Assembly: GCA_004297635.1 (NCBI GenBank)
Contig: SCUQ01000130.1
Coordinates: forward strand, 1-29,778
Direction of reading: 5' to 3'
From: Rhizorhabdus sp.
GTDB lineage: Bacteria; Pseudomonadota; Alphaproteobacteria; Sphingomonadales; Sphingomonadaceae
Length of the DNA: 29,778 nucleotides
Shown here: in pieces, positions 16,140-25,145 of the stretch
How positions within the stretch are numbered: position 1 is the stretch's first letter
Layout of the letters: every line of letters starts with the position of its first letter
The notes under the pieces: generated by a model
What the model saw: only the letters and a program-made list of their open reading frames with translations
Databases searched by the model: none
What the model was told of the DNA's origin: nothing
Translations under genes and position numbers: made by a program

Positions 16140-16922
16140 TCAGCGCGAGGCGAGCCGCAGCGGTGGCGGCGCCTGATCGGCAGCGACCGCGGCTACCATC
16201 GCCATCAGCGCGGCATCGAACCGGACGCCGAAGCCGAAACATTCTCCGCCGCTGCACATCCGGCCGACGTGGACCCCGACCACCATACCGCCCCGCGCGA
16301 CATAGAGCCCGCCCGACGATCCCGGTGCGGAGGCCACGCTGCTCGCGAACAGCCGTCCCGGCTCGGAGACGCGCAGCCCCGCCACGGCATCATGGACCGG
16401 CCCCAGCGGAAACGCATGGGCCTCTCCGCTCGCCGCCGAGGGGCCGTCGCCGCCGCCGGCCGGAAAGGAGAGCAGCCGGACTGCCTGCGCGCCGAGGCCG
16501 CGCGGATGGGCAGCGACCGGCGTCACGGCCAGCGGATGATCGAGCTTCAGCACCGCGACGTCCTGCGCGCTGTCGCCCCGCATGCGTCGGTCGGTCCAGG
16601 GCGAGCGCATGTAACGCACCCGCGCCGCCGCGCGGACCGTCCCGTCGGCGCCATAGAGGCGGAAGATGCAGCTGCGCGGATCGATCGTCTCGCCCGCCGG
16701 AAAGAAGATATGCGCCGCCGTCACCACCGTATCGGCGGCGCCGGCCACCCAGCCGCTGCCATCCTCTACCCGCGCCCGCCCGCCCGGCGCCGCACAGACG
16801 AGGCGGCCGACCCCGTCGGAGCCGGCCGCCCCTGCCCCCTCATTCGCATGAGCGGATGATCCAAGCGCCAGCAGGGCCGCCAGCCCGGACGCCAGGACAC
16901 GTGATACGCAACGCAACATCAT
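16140..16922 (-). CDS. Secreted trypsin-like serine protease
   Basis: A roughly 260-residue exported protein. The signal peptide covers about the first 26 residues, ending SAHA before NEG. The trypsin-like domain shows the complete catalytic triad (numbered from the GTG at 16925): His72 in VTAAHIF, Asp122 in AQDVAVLKL, Ser204 in APGSSGGLY. No PDZ domain is present, so it is not a DegP/HtrA protein. The ATG at 16922 is preferred because GGAG precedes it at good spacing; GTG at 16925 and ATG at 16919 are alternatives. The substrate is unknown and no link to the adjacent formate genes is evident. Confidence 0.8.
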   Translation of the reverse strand: MMLRCVSRVLASGLAALLALGSSAHANEGAGAAGSDGVGRLVCAAPGGRARVEDGSGWVAGAADTVVTAAHIFFPAGETIDPRSCIFRLYGADGTVRAAARVRYMRSPWTDRRMRGDSAQDVAVLKLDHPLAVTPVAAHPRGLGAQAVRLLSFPAGGGDGPSAASGEAHAFPLGPVHDAVAGLRVSEPGRLFASSVASAPGSSGGLYVARGGMVVGVHVGRMCSGGECFGFGVRFDAALMAMVAAVAADQAPPPLRLASR

Positions 16923-16925
16923 CAC

Positions 16926-17316
16926 CGCACTCCGCCGCGACGCGCGGCTTCGATGCAGGCCAAGCTAGGCAGAAATTTTCTAGATCCCGCTAATCTTCAT
17001 GGTGTGGAAAGCTTTGCCGAACAGGGTTAATCTTCGCTGAGCATAGCCGCGACTTTCGCCGCATCGGCCGTCCCAAATGGATAGCCGGATGAAATGTGCA
17101 GTCGATCACAGAAATCCGGGCGACTTGGTGCTTCAATATTATCGGAACCGGCGCGGCCGGGGCGGTTGGGGCCGGTAAGTGTGAAACTCTTCTGGACAAA
17201 GCCGCGACGACGGCGGCACATCGGGCCGGGGATCGCGCCGCATGCGGCGCGACGAGAATGGCGTGGGGAGAATTGGGGAATGACTGCCTGATGACCGGCC
17301 ACGTCCGATCGCCGGC
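16926..17316. other. Intergenic region between protease and adenylate cyclase
   Basis: This 391-base divergent gap has no convincing gene; a 65-codon open frame at 17094 resembles nothing I know. It should hold the promoters of both flanking genes. Its one clear structure is the 20-base palindrome at 17233-17252. Confidence 0.6.
17233..17252. promoter_or_regulatory. Perfect 20-base palindrome upstream of the adenylate cyclase
   Basis: TCGCGCCGCATGCGGCGCGA is identical to its reverse complement. It lies 64-84 bases before the cyclase start. It could be a dimer-binding operator or, folded with a CATG loop, an RNA hairpin in the leader. It is GC-rich like the genome, so function is unproven. 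Confidence 0.4.
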
Positions 17317-20025
17317 ATGACCCAGATGCAGCCGATCATGCCGATCGGCGACGCGGCCAAAGCGCCGCGATCCTCCGCGCGCGCGCTGTTCTGGCGGCTG
17401 GTGTGGCTCTATCAGGGCGGCTGCACCACCGCGATCGTCATCACCATGGCGCTCGTGCTGTTCGGCCTCGAATTCAATCTGAGGCAGTGGATCGCGCTCT
17501 GCTTCCTGACGCCGATCGTCGTCGCCATCTACAATCTTTCGGACGTCTACCTCATCGTCCGCCATTTCCGTCCGATCGACCGGGCGCTGCGCGCGCTGGA
17601 CAGCGGGGCGAAGCCGCCTCGGCCGGTGATTGCGGAGGCGGTCGTACGGGCGCTGAACCTGCCTTTCTATTCCTTCATGCGCGTCACCTTCCTGCACGGG
17701 CCGATGGTTTCGGTGCTGGTCTGCCTGGCGCTGCCGCTGGGCAATTATGTCGCCGACACCGGCTTCGTCGCCTGGCAGGTGATCGCCTTCGCCGCGACCT
17801 GCCTGTTCTTCGCATCGCCGACCCACGCGATCTTCGAATATTTCGGGGTCAGCCGCGCCATGGTGCCCACCATCATCCGCCTGTCCGAGGCGATGGAAGG
17901 CGGCCTGCCTCCCGAATATCAGAGCCAGCTTGTCGCCATCCGGCTCAAGAGCAAGCTGCTCTACCTGACCATCTTCGTCGCCGCGCTGCCGCTGATCTTC
18001 TTCGCCGCCTCGATCATCTTCAAGGTCCAGCGCATGTTCGTGCTGCAGGGCATCGATCCGACGCCGTCGATGATGATGCCGCTGTATATCTGGATCACCG
18101 GCGTCGTCCTGATCTGCATGCTGGGATCGGTGATGATGGCGCTGCTCACCGCGCATGAGGTGTCGCGCTCCGCCAGCCGGCTGATCGACGGCATGCGGCT
18201 GGTGGAACGCGGCGATCTCGATCAGGTGAAGCTGGAAGTCGTCTCGACCGACGAATATGCGGACATCTTCCGCGGCTTCCAGCATATGCTGGAAGCGCTG
18301 CGCGAGGAGCAGCTGATCCTTGAGGTCAGCAACGATCTGGCCGGCGAGCTCAAGCTGGAACTGCTGATCGCGCGGATCATGCGGACCACCGCCGATCTCC
18401 TCAATGCGGAGCGCTCGACGCTGTTCGTCTACGATCGCAAGACCGACGAGCTGTTCTCGCTGTTCGCCGATGGCGAACATGTCCGGGAAATCCGCATGCC
18501 GTCCAATCGCGGTATCGCCGGCGCGGTGTTCACCAGCGGCATCGCGGAGAATATCCCGGATCCCTATGCCGATCCGCGCTTCAACCCGGAGGTCGACCGG
18601 GCAACCGGCTTCGTCACCCGATCGATCCTGTGCCAGCCGATCTTCGACAAGCATGGCGGCCGGATCGGCGTGACCCAGATCCTCAACAAGCGCGATGCCG
18701 CCGCCTTCACCGCCAAGGACGAGGCGCGGCTGCGCGCCTTCTCCGCCCAGATCGCGGTGTGCCTGGAGAATGCCCGGCTGTTCGACGACGTGCTCTACAT
18801 GAAGAATTACAATGAGAGCATCCTGAAGAGCACGTCGAACGCCGTCATCACCTTCGACGAGGAACACCGCATCGTCACCAGCAACGAGGCCGCCCGCAAG
18901 CTGATGGGTGCGCCCGACGGCGCGATCGGAATGCCCGCGCGCGAGGCCTTCTCCGGCCGGAATCTGTGGATCGCCGAACGGCTGGAACGGACCGACCGTG
19001 ACCGCGAGGCCTATCTCGCGGTCGATGCCGAGCTCGTCGGGGGGGACGGCACCGCCTCGTCGATCAACCTCACCGCCGCCCCGCTGGTCGATGCCAATGA
19101 CGCGGTGATCGGATCGATGCTGGTGATGGAAGACATCACCAGCGAAAAGCGCGTCCGGTCGACCATGGCCCGCTACATGTCGAAGGAGGTCGCCGACCAG
19201 CTATTGGAGGCCGGCGAGGACCAGCTGACGGGTAAGGACCAGACCGTCTCGATCCTGTTCTCCGACGTGCGCGGCTTCACCACCATCGCCGAACAGATCG
19301 GCGCGCGCGAGACGGTGGCGATGCTCAACAGCTATTTCACCGAGATGGTCGACGTCATCTTCGAGCATAAGGGCATACTCGACAAATATATCGGCGACGC
19401 GATCATGGCGCTGTTCGGCGCGCCGTTCGCCGGCCCCAACGACGCCGACAATGCGATCGCCACAGCGAACAAGATGATGGTCGAGCTGAAGGCGCTGAAC
19501 CTGAAGCGGACCGCGGCGGGCGAAAAGCCGATCGACATCGGCCTGGGCATCAGCACCGGCAATGTCATCGTCGGCAATATCGGCTCGATCAAGCGTATGG
19601 AATATACCGTCATCGGCGACAGCGTGAACCTGGCCTCGCGGCTGGAGGGCGCGAACAAGGCCTATGGCTCGAAGATCCTCTTCTCCGAATTCACCCATGC
19701 CCGCCTCGCCGATCCGAAGCTCGTGCGCGAGATCGATCTGATCCGGGTGAAGGGCAGGGATTTCCCGGTGGGCATCCATGAATCGCTGGGCTACCGCGCC
19801 GACGAGATCGACCGGGGCCTCGGCCTGATGCTCGAGCATTACGCGAAGGGCTTCACCGCCTACCGCGCGATGGCATGGCGGGAGGCCGAACAGCATTTCC
19901 TGGCGGCGCTGAAGGCGATGCCCGGCGATGGCCCGTCGGCAATGTATGTGGAGCGCTGCCGCGCCTTCATGAAGACGCCGCCGGGCGGCGATTGGGACGG
20001 GGTCTGGACGCTGACGAGCAAATAG
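17317..20025 (+). CDS. Membrane adenylate cyclase (class III) with HAMP, GAF and PAS regions
   Basis: A 902-residue multidomain cyclase. About six membrane helices lie between 35 and 278, followed by a HAMP-like linker (279-331), a GAF domain (about 346-487), a PAS domain (about 498-610) and a class III cyclase domain (about 640-800). Catalytic metal Asp residues are D650 (LFSDVRGF) and D694 (KYIGDA). K690 and D768 (VIGDSVN) at the base-recognition positions favour ATP over GTP; N771 and R775 (NLASR) are the transition-state pair. A roughly 100-residue C-terminal tail resembles a TPR-like segment (EHYAKGFTAYRAMAWREAEQHFLAAL). It likely converts a membrane, redox or ligand signal into cAMP. 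No clear ribosome site is seen, so the start could be a few codons downstream. Confidence 0.92.
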   Translation: MTQMQPIMPIGDAAKAPRSSARALFWRLVWLYQGGCTTAIVITMALVLFGLEFNLRQWIALCFLTPIVVAIYNLSDVYLIVRHFRPIDRALRALDSGAKPPRPVIAEAVVRALNLPFYSFMRVTFLHGPMVSVLVCLALPLGNYVADTGFVAWQVIAFAATCLFFASPTHAIFEYFGVSRAMVPTIIRLSEAMEGGLPPEYQSQLVAIRLKSKLLYLTIFVAALPLIFFAASIIFKVQRMFVLQGIDPTPSMMMPLYIWITGVVLICMLGSVMMALLTAHEVSRSASRLIDGMRLVERGDLDQVKLEVVSTDEYADIFRGFQHMLEALREEQLILEVSNDLAGELKLELLIARIMRTTADLLNAERSTLFVYDRKTDELFSLFADGEHVREIRMPSNRGIAGAVFTSGIAENIPDPYADPRFNPEVDRATGFVTRSILCQPIFDKHGGRIGVTQILNKRDAAAFTAKDEARLRAFSAQIAVCLENARLFDDVLYMKNYNESILKSTSNAVITFDEEHRIVTSNEAARKLMGAPDGAIGMPAREAFSGRNLWIAERLERTDRDREAYLAVDAELVGGDGTASSINLTAAPLVDANDAVIGSMLVMEDITSEKRVRSTMARYMSKEVADQLLEAGEDQLTGKDQTVSILFSDVRGFTTIAEQIGARETVAMLNSYFTEMVDVIFEHKGILDKYIGDAIMALFGAPFAGPNDADNAIATANKMMVELKALNLKRTAAGEKPIDIGLGISTGNVIVGNIGSIKRMEYTVIGDSVNLASRLEGANKAYGSKILFSEFTHARLADPKLVREIDLIRVKGRDFPVGIHESLGYRADEIDRGLGLMLEHYAKGFTAYRAMAWREAEQHFLAALKAMPGDGPSAMYVERCRAFMKTPPGGDWDGVWTLTSK

Positions 20026-20042
20026 CGGCAGGCAGGCGCCCC

Positions 20043-21092
20043 TTATTGCAGGCCCAGCGCCGCCTTGATGCCCGCCCAGTCGATCAGCTTGAAATTCTGC
20101 GCGCTCGGCATGTTCTGCCCATCCTGCACGACGAACAGCCCGCCCGGATAGCCGGGGCCGAAATCGCCGACCGCGATGTCGATCCCATCGGTTTCCTCGG
20201 TGGAGCCGACGGCACCCGGCGCCACCCGGAACCGCCCGACATAGGCGTCGTCCGACAGGCGATAGACGGCATAGGCATTGTCGCCCTGGCTGGAGACGAG
20301 CAGATAGCCGCCATTCGCCGGCCCTTCGGGCGCGATCGTCACGCCCTCGGTGTCGGCGACGATCTGATAGCCATCGGCCGAAGCCATCTTCACCGGGGCT
20401 CCATCGCCGTTCGGGCTGGCGTCGAACCGCCACAGGCCGACATCCTCTTCGGCGACGTACAGCCGGTGCGTGCGCTCATCGGTCGCGCAGCCCTCGGACT
20501 GGGTCGCGAGCTTCATCGTCCGAACCACCGTGCCCGCCGGACCATCGCCCAGGGTCAATGCGACCTGCCGGATCGTCCCGTCCTTGATCACGTTGAACGC
20601 GAACAGCGCGTCGCCTTCGCGGTACAGGCAGACGCCATAGGCCTCGCCCGTCCCCACCGGGATCTTGCCGAGCGGACTCAGCGTCGCAGTCGCGGGATCG
20701 AGGCGGAACAGCGCCAGCCTGGCGTTGAGCGGATCGTTGCGGTCGCTCGCCGCGACGATGATGCCCGCCGGCCCCATGTCGCGCAGATCGACATTATTGA
20801 CCCGCCCGGCGTCGATGAAAGAGCGCTGCCGCCCCTGAAGATCATAGACGTAGAGCCCGGCCTTCTTGTCGGTGCCGACGATCAGGCTCGCGGCCGGGTC
20901 GGCGGCGTTGCGCCAGATCGCGGGATCATCGGCGGCGTCGGCATTGGCGGTGCCCACAGCCTGCGTCTCGCCCCTCGCCTGCACCGTCATGGTCGGGGCG
21001 GGCGAGAAGGCGGGGCGCGTCGCGGTGGTCGTGCAGCCTGCCGCCCCGAGGGACAGCAGGCTGATCAGCGTCAGGTTGCGATGGCCCGTCAT
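20043..21092 (-). CDS. Beta-propeller phytase (3-phytase), putative lipoprotein
   Basis: A 349-residue phytase of the six-bladed, calcium-dependent beta-propeller type, which releases phosphate from phytate. Family motifs in order: DAADDPAIW, LIVGTDKKAGLYVYDLQG, VNNVDLR, GEAYGVCLY, QSEGCATDERTHRLYVAEEDVGLW (split over two conserved stretches), ADTEGVTI, LLVSSQGDNAYAVY and ETDGIDI. The N-terminus is a signal peptide with a likely lipidation Cys at 20 (GAAGC; Ala at -3 is less common). The ATG overlaps the receptor stop (TGATG), which decides the start and indicates coupled translation. It is convergent with the cyclase, 17 bases apart. Confidence 0.92.
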   Translation of the reverse strand: MTGHRNLTLISLLSLGAAGCTTTATRPAFSPAPTMTVQARGETQAVGTANADAADDPAIWRNAADPAASLIVGTDKKAGLYVYDLQGRQRSFIDAGRVNNVDLRDMGPAGIIVAASDRNDPLNARLALFRLDPATATLSPLGKIPVGTGEAYGVCLYREGDALFAFNVIKDGTIRQVALTLGDGPAGTVVRTMKLATQSEGCATDERTHRLYVAEEDVGLWRFDASPNGDGAPVKMASADGYQIVADTEGVTIAPEGPANGGYLLVSSQGDNAYAVYRLSDDAYVGRFRVAPGAVGSTEETDGIDIAVGDFGPGYPGGLFVVQDGQNMPSAQNFKLIDWAGIKAALGLQ

Positions 21093-23866
21093 CAGAAGTT
21101 GACGCGCACGCCGCCCGAGTAGCGACGGCCGAAGCGTTCCCACTCGATCGTCTGGATGCTGCTGCGCGCGGTCGGCGTGCCGGTCGCGGTCAGCAGATTG
21201 CCCGGCTCCGAATAGCGGCGGCCCGGCTTGTTGAGCACATTCTGCGCGTCGAAATAGATCTCGACGTTCGGGGTGATCGCATAGCGGGCCGACACGTCCA
21301 TCTCGTCGTCTGCCGCCCAATAGGTGTCGCCGCCATCGGTCAGGTCGTCGACGATTTCATCCAGCCAGGTGCTGCGGCGCTGATACTGGACGCGGATCGA
21401 CAGACCATATTTCTCATAATAGGCGCCGATATTGTAGACGACGTCGGAGGTGCCGGGCAGCCGCACCTTGCGCGCCGGCACCGCGCCGATCCCGGGTTTC
21501 GTGACCTTGCTGTCGTTGACCGTAAGATTGGCCGAGAGGCCGAAGCCGCCTGTCCATTCGGGCAGGCCCAGATTGCCGGTCCACGGCTCCAGCTGCAGCT
21601 GGGCCGCGGCCTCCGCGCCGAAGATGCGGCCGTCACCGCCATTGGTGATGCCGGTGAATGTATAGGCCGAACGGTCGATCCCGTTGCTGTCCAGCGCATT
21701 CGAACCGAAGGTGCGCGTCTGGCGATACAGCACGTCCTTCACCTTCTTGTAGAAGGCGCCGACCATGAGATAGCCCTGCGGCTTGATATACCATTCGAAA
21801 TAGCCGTCGACGCCGAAGGCGCGTTCCGGCTTGACCGAGGGGTTGCCGCCCGAGATCGTCTGGTTGGTGTCGCTCACCACGACATTGGGGCGAAGATCGT
21901 CATAATCGGCGCGGGCCGCGCCCGAGTTGAACGAGAGGCGCAGCTTCTTCGTATCGTCGACATTGTAGTTGAAGTGCAGGCTCGGGAAGGCGAGCGTCTG
22001 GCTCGACGTGGCCGTTACCGGCGCGGCGGCTGCGCCCACGGTCGCCAGGGCGACGCCGCGATTCTTGAGATGTTCGATACGAACGCCACCCAGGATCGAG
22101 CCCCAGTCATATTTCACCGTGCCCATGATGAAGCCGGCATAGACCTCCTCGCGGACATTGTAATTGTTCGCCGCGTTGGGCGCGAAGGCGAAGCTGGCGC
22201 GGGCCGCCTTCGAAACCTGACGCATCTTGGCGGTATCGAAATAGTGGAAATTGTAGCCCAGCGGGATCTTGCCCTCGAACGGCGTGTTCAGCGAAAACTG
22301 GTTATAGTCGGTCGGCAGGCCGACCGTCGCGAGCTGGGCGGCGGTGTTGAGCAGGATCTGGTTCTCATCGGCGATCTTGGTGCGGCGATCGAACTGGAAG
22401 CCCGCCTTCAGCACCGCTTCGCCGCCGAACAGGCCGGTTTCGCGGGCCAGCACCAGCTTGCCGGTATAGGCCTTGGTCGTGTCGACCGCGTCCAACACGA
22501 GAAGCGACGACGGCGGCTTGGTGAAGCTGTCGACGTTCGTCACCTGCCCACCCGCCTGGAAACGGGTCGGACCGCTCAGCTGGTTGGTGCTGAACAGCAC
22601 CAGATTCGAATGGTTGGGATCGCTGAAGTCATAGCTGACGGACGGACGCGCGGTGCGCGTGCCGGGGCTGTCCCAGGCCACCTCGCCGACCACCGAGCGA
22701 TCGTCCTTCGACTCGGTGTAATTGGCGAGCCAGTTCAGCTTCCAGCCATCGGCGAAATCATGGTCGCCCGCCAGCGTATTGGTGAAGATCGACTGGCGGA
22801 AGGCACGAAGCGTCGAGCGCTGGCGGATGTCGACGCCGTAGACCGTGCCCTTCTGCGGGGTGTTGCCGATGCAGACATCGGCATAGCCGCTGGTCGTGGG
22901 ATTGGGGTTCAGCGTGGTCGGGCAGGCCGCGGCGCTGGCGACGAGGTCGCTCTGCCGGTCGTCGAGGTCGAAGCGGTAATTGTCACGCGCCTCGTCATCG
23001 GTGAAGATCGTGTAGACCGAGCGGAGCGAGATGGTGTTGTCGGCATCGGGCTTGTAATCGATCCGGCCGGAGACCGACCAGTTCTTGCGGGTCAGCCGGT
23101 ACAGCTTGTTCTCGGCTTCGGCCGCCCAGAAGCGGGTCGCCGAACCGGGGCGCTGGTCCTGCGCCACGCGCTCATAATCTGTCTCGAAATTGTCGGTGAT
23201 CATCGCGCGCTCGAAATAGCTGCCCGACAGCACCACGCCGATCTCGCCCTCACCGACCTTGAACCGGTCGGAGACCACGGCCGAAGCTTCATATTGCTTG
23301 CGGTCGCCCAGTTCGGCGATGCCGTAGCCGGCCTTGCCGGCAACATGCAGGCCCGGATAGTCGAAGCCCGAGCGGGTGATGATGTTGACGTTGCCCGCCA
23401 CCGTCTCGCCGGGCATCTCCGGCGTCACGGCCTTCGACACGACGATCTGCGACGCGATCGCCGAAGGCGTCGAATCGAAGCGCGCATCGCGACCTTCGGG
23501 GCTGACCACGTTGATCCCGTCGAACGACAGCGTCGTCCAGCGCTTGGGCGCGCCGCGCAGGTTGATATAACGGGCCTGACCCTGGTCGCGCTCGACGCTG
23601 ACACCCGGCAGGCGGCTGGTCGCCTGGGCGATATTCTGGTCGGGAAGCCGGCCGACGCCATCGGCGGCGACCACCGCTACCAGCGAATCGGTGTTGCGCT
23701 GGATGGTGAGCGCGGCGGCCTCCGATTCCGCGATCGGGCGCGAACCGGTGACGACGATCGCCTGCTCATCGCCTTCGTCCGCCGCCGGCGCAAGCTGCGC
23801 CAGTGCCGGAGTCGCGGCAACCAGGCTGATGCCGGCAAGAAGAAGGATTTTGAACTGCGACGTCAT
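21092..23866 (-). CDS. TonB-dependent outer membrane receptor (probable phytate-linked)
   Basis: A 924-residue outer-membrane active transporter. A signal peptide (1-23, ending ALA) is followed by a TonB-box-like QAIVVTGSR (35-43), a plug domain (about 52-170, with LPDQNIAQATSRLPGVSVERDQGQ split by the conserved LPGV) and a 22-strand-type barrel ending in RVNF with terminal Phe. It belongs to the large sphingomonad/Caulobacter receptor group. The ATG at 23866 is chosen for its AGGGGG ribosome site and clean signal peptide. The stop overlaps the phytase start, so its substrate is probably phytate, a lower inositol phosphate or a chelate of one (inference from operon). Confidence 0.92.
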   Translation of the reverse strand: MTSQFKILLLAGISLVAATPALAQLAPAADEGDEQAIVVTGSRPIAESEAAALTIQRNTDSLVAVVAADGVGRLPDQNIAQATSRLPGVSVERDQGQARYINLRGAPKRWTTLSFDGINVVSPEGRDARFDSTPSAIASQIVVSKAVTPEMPGETVAGNVNIITRSGFDYPGLHVAGKAGYGIAELGDRKQYEASAVVSDRFKVGEGEIGVVLSGSYFERAMITDNFETDYERVAQDQRPGSATRFWAAEAENKLYRLTRKNWSVSGRIDYKPDADNTISLRSVYTIFTDDEARDNYRFDLDDRQSDLVASAAACPTTLNPNPTTSGYADVCIGNTPQKGTVYGVDIRQRSTLRAFRQSIFTNTLAGDHDFADGWKLNWLANYTESKDDRSVVGEVAWDSPGTRTARPSVSYDFSDPNHSNLVLFSTNQLSGPTRFQAGGQVTNVDSFTKPPSSLLVLDAVDTTKAYTGKLVLARETGLFGGEAVLKAGFQFDRRTKIADENQILLNTAAQLATVGLPTDYNQFSLNTPFEGKIPLGYNFHYFDTAKMRQVSKAARASFAFAPNAANNYNVREEVYAGFIMGTVKYDWGSILGGVRIEHLKNRGVALATVGAAAAPVTATSSQTLAFPSLHFNYNVDDTKKLRLSFNSGAARADYDDLRPNVVVSDTNQTISGGNPSVKPERAFGVDGYFEWYIKPQGYLMVGAFYKKVKDVLYRQTRTFGSNALDSNGIDRSAYTFTGITNGGDGRIFGAEAAAQLQLEPWTGNLGLPEWTGGFGLSANLTVNDSKVTKPGIGAVPARKVRLPGTSDVVYNIGAYYEKYGLSIRVQYQRRSTWLDEIVDDLTDGGDTYWAADDEMDVSARYAITPNVEIYFDAQNVLNKPGRRYSEPGNLLTATGTPTARSSIQTIEWERFGRRYSGGVRVNF

Positions 23867-23970
23867 GAGAAACCCCCTGAATTTTGTTTCGGGGGCCCAT
23901 CTATGAGGCGAAGCCGTCAATTCGGTTTCAGCTATGTGACTCTTTTGCGATGCAGCGAACCTTCCGGATA

Positions 23971-23984
23971 CGCGCCGCGGCGCG
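23971..23984. repeat. 14-base GC palindrome in the receptor upstream region
   Basis: CGCGCCGCGGCGCG is a perfect palindrome followed by TTTT on the plus strand, in the 242-base gap between the receptor and the small CxxC gene. Nothing upstream on the plus strand needs terminating, so it is listed only as a structure. Confidence 0.25.
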
Positions 23985-24108
23985 TTTTCGCGGGATTGCT
24001 TGGCCAGGGCACTTTTCCGCTTCGCGGATCGTTGACCTGCGCTGCGGACGGCCCATCGGGCCAGCGGCGCCGACGTTTCTCAGCGGCTTGACTTGGTAGG
24101 GCTTGAAC

Positions 24109-24384
24109 ATGACGGACATTAGCGCGGGCGATCTCGTCATCGCCGTTCCGATCGCCGAATGCCGGATCGGCCATCCTTCGTGGCAGCAGGATTTCGATCA
24201 TCCCGAGATGACCCGGCGGGCCTATATGGTCTCCTGGGCGGGCTTCTCGGCCTATTGGGGGCGACCGATCCTCGCCGTCGCCGGGCGCCACGGCCATTAT
24301 TGTGCCGGCTGCTTCGCCAAACAGAACCTGGCCGATCCGGCGGCCGAAAAGCGCGTCGTGCGCCAGCTTGAGCCCGTAACCTAA
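24109..24384 (+). CDS. Small protein of unknown function with a CxxC motif
   Basis: I do not recognise this 91-residue protein. It begins MTDISAGDLVIAVPI, is rich in aromatic residues in the middle (AYMVSWAGFSAYWG), and has HGHYCAGCF near residues 67-75, a C-x2-C with two nearby His that could bind zinc or act in redox. No signal peptide or membrane helix is seen. The ATG at 24109 has AGGG seven bases upstream; a TTG two codons earlier is a less likely start. It is divergent from the TonB receptor and 74 bases before a DUF2490 gene on the same strand. Confidence 0.65.
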   Translation: MTDISAGDLVIAVPIAECRIGHPSWQQDFDHPEMTRRAYMVSWAGFSAYWGRPILAVAGRHGHYCAGCFAKQNLADPAAEKRVVRQLEPVT

Positions 24385-24458
24385 CGGCAGGAATTGCTGG
24401 AAACATTTGCTTTGCCGGCCGCAACAGACGGGCAATCGTGACGCCCTAGCAGGCATCG

Positions 24459-25145
24459 ATGCCGTCCGCGTTGCTCTGCCGTCTGCCCCTTATATTCCTC
24501 GCCATCGCCGCCGCCGTTCCCGGACGGGCATCGACCAGCCATGACGAGCAACTCTGGGTCAATCTGACGGTGATGGGCCCCCTGTCGGGCAAGCTAGTCC
24601 ATTTCCTCGAACTTCAGCCGCGCATCGGCGACGGCGCAAGCCGTCCCGATCAATTGCTGCTGCGCGGCGCGATCGGGGTGAAACTATCGGGCCGGGCCAC
24701 CCTCTATCAGGGCTATGCGCGCGTCATCACCCCGCGCGACGCAATGCGCGATCTCGCCGAGCATCGCAGCTTCCAGCAGCTGAGCTGGGTGATGGGCGAA
24801 CCCTGGGGCGGGGAAATCTCCACCCGTACCCGCTTCGAGCAGCGCTGGCGCAACGACGGCGACGATATGGGGCTGCGCCTGCGCGAGATGGTCCGGCTGG
24901 AAATACCCGTCGCCCGCAACGGCCTCGCCGTGCTCGGCTATGCCGAGGGTTTCGTCGCACTCAACGATACCGACTGGGGCGCCCGCGCCGGCTTCGATCA
25001 GCTTCGTAGCTTCGTCGGCACGGAAATCCCGCTGGCGGGCCGGTCGACGATCGAGCTCGGCTATCTCAACCAGACCATCAACCAGCGCGGTGGCCGCCAC
25101 CGCATGAACCACGTCCTGTCGGTCAGCCTTTTCGCCCGCTACTGA
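24459..25145 (+). CDS. DUF2490 family exported protein
   Basis: A 228-residue exported protein. The signal peptide is about 1-25 (LPLIFLAIAAAVPGRAS). The remainder has alternating polar and hydrophobic strands, the typical start DEQLWVNLTV, an FEQRWRNDGDDMGLRLREMVRL stretch in two conserved parts, and an aromatic C-terminus (LFARY), all consistent with DUF2490 and a small outer-membrane beta-barrel. Molecular function is unknown. The stop overlaps the end of the convergent kinase gene by seven bases. Confidence 0.8.
   Translation: MPSALLCRLPLIFLAIAAAVPGRASTSHDEQLWVNLTVMGPLSGKLVHFLELQPRIGDGASRPDQLLLRGAIGVKLSGRATLYQGYARVITPRDAMRDLAEHRSFQQLSWVMGEPWGGEISTRTRFEQRWRNDGDDMGLRLREMVRLEIPVARNGLAVLGYAEGFVALNDTDWGARAGFDQLRSFVGTEIPLAGRSTIELGYLNQTINQRGGRHRMNHVLSVSLFARY

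Noticed and set aside
17094..17291. Small 65-codon frame in the gap before the cyclase.
   Set aside because: No ribosome site or family resemblance; it probably reflects chance openness in GC-rich DNA.
16990..18867. A 625-codon open frame antisense to the adenylate cyclase.
   Set aside because: Its His/Asp/Arg/Gln-rich, low-complexity composition is the usual shadow of a GC-rich gene, and the opposite strand encodes a clear multidomain cyclase.
21974..24091. A 705-codon open frame antisense to the TonB receptor.
   Set aside because: It has Arg/Gly/Ala/Asp-rich shadow composition with no recognisable motif, and the receptor on the other strand is unambiguous.
23867..24108. Pho box before the TonB receptor, expected if the phytate operon is phosphate-controlled.
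   Set aside because: I found only weak TCA/GTCA fragments without the two spaced direct repeats of a Pho box.
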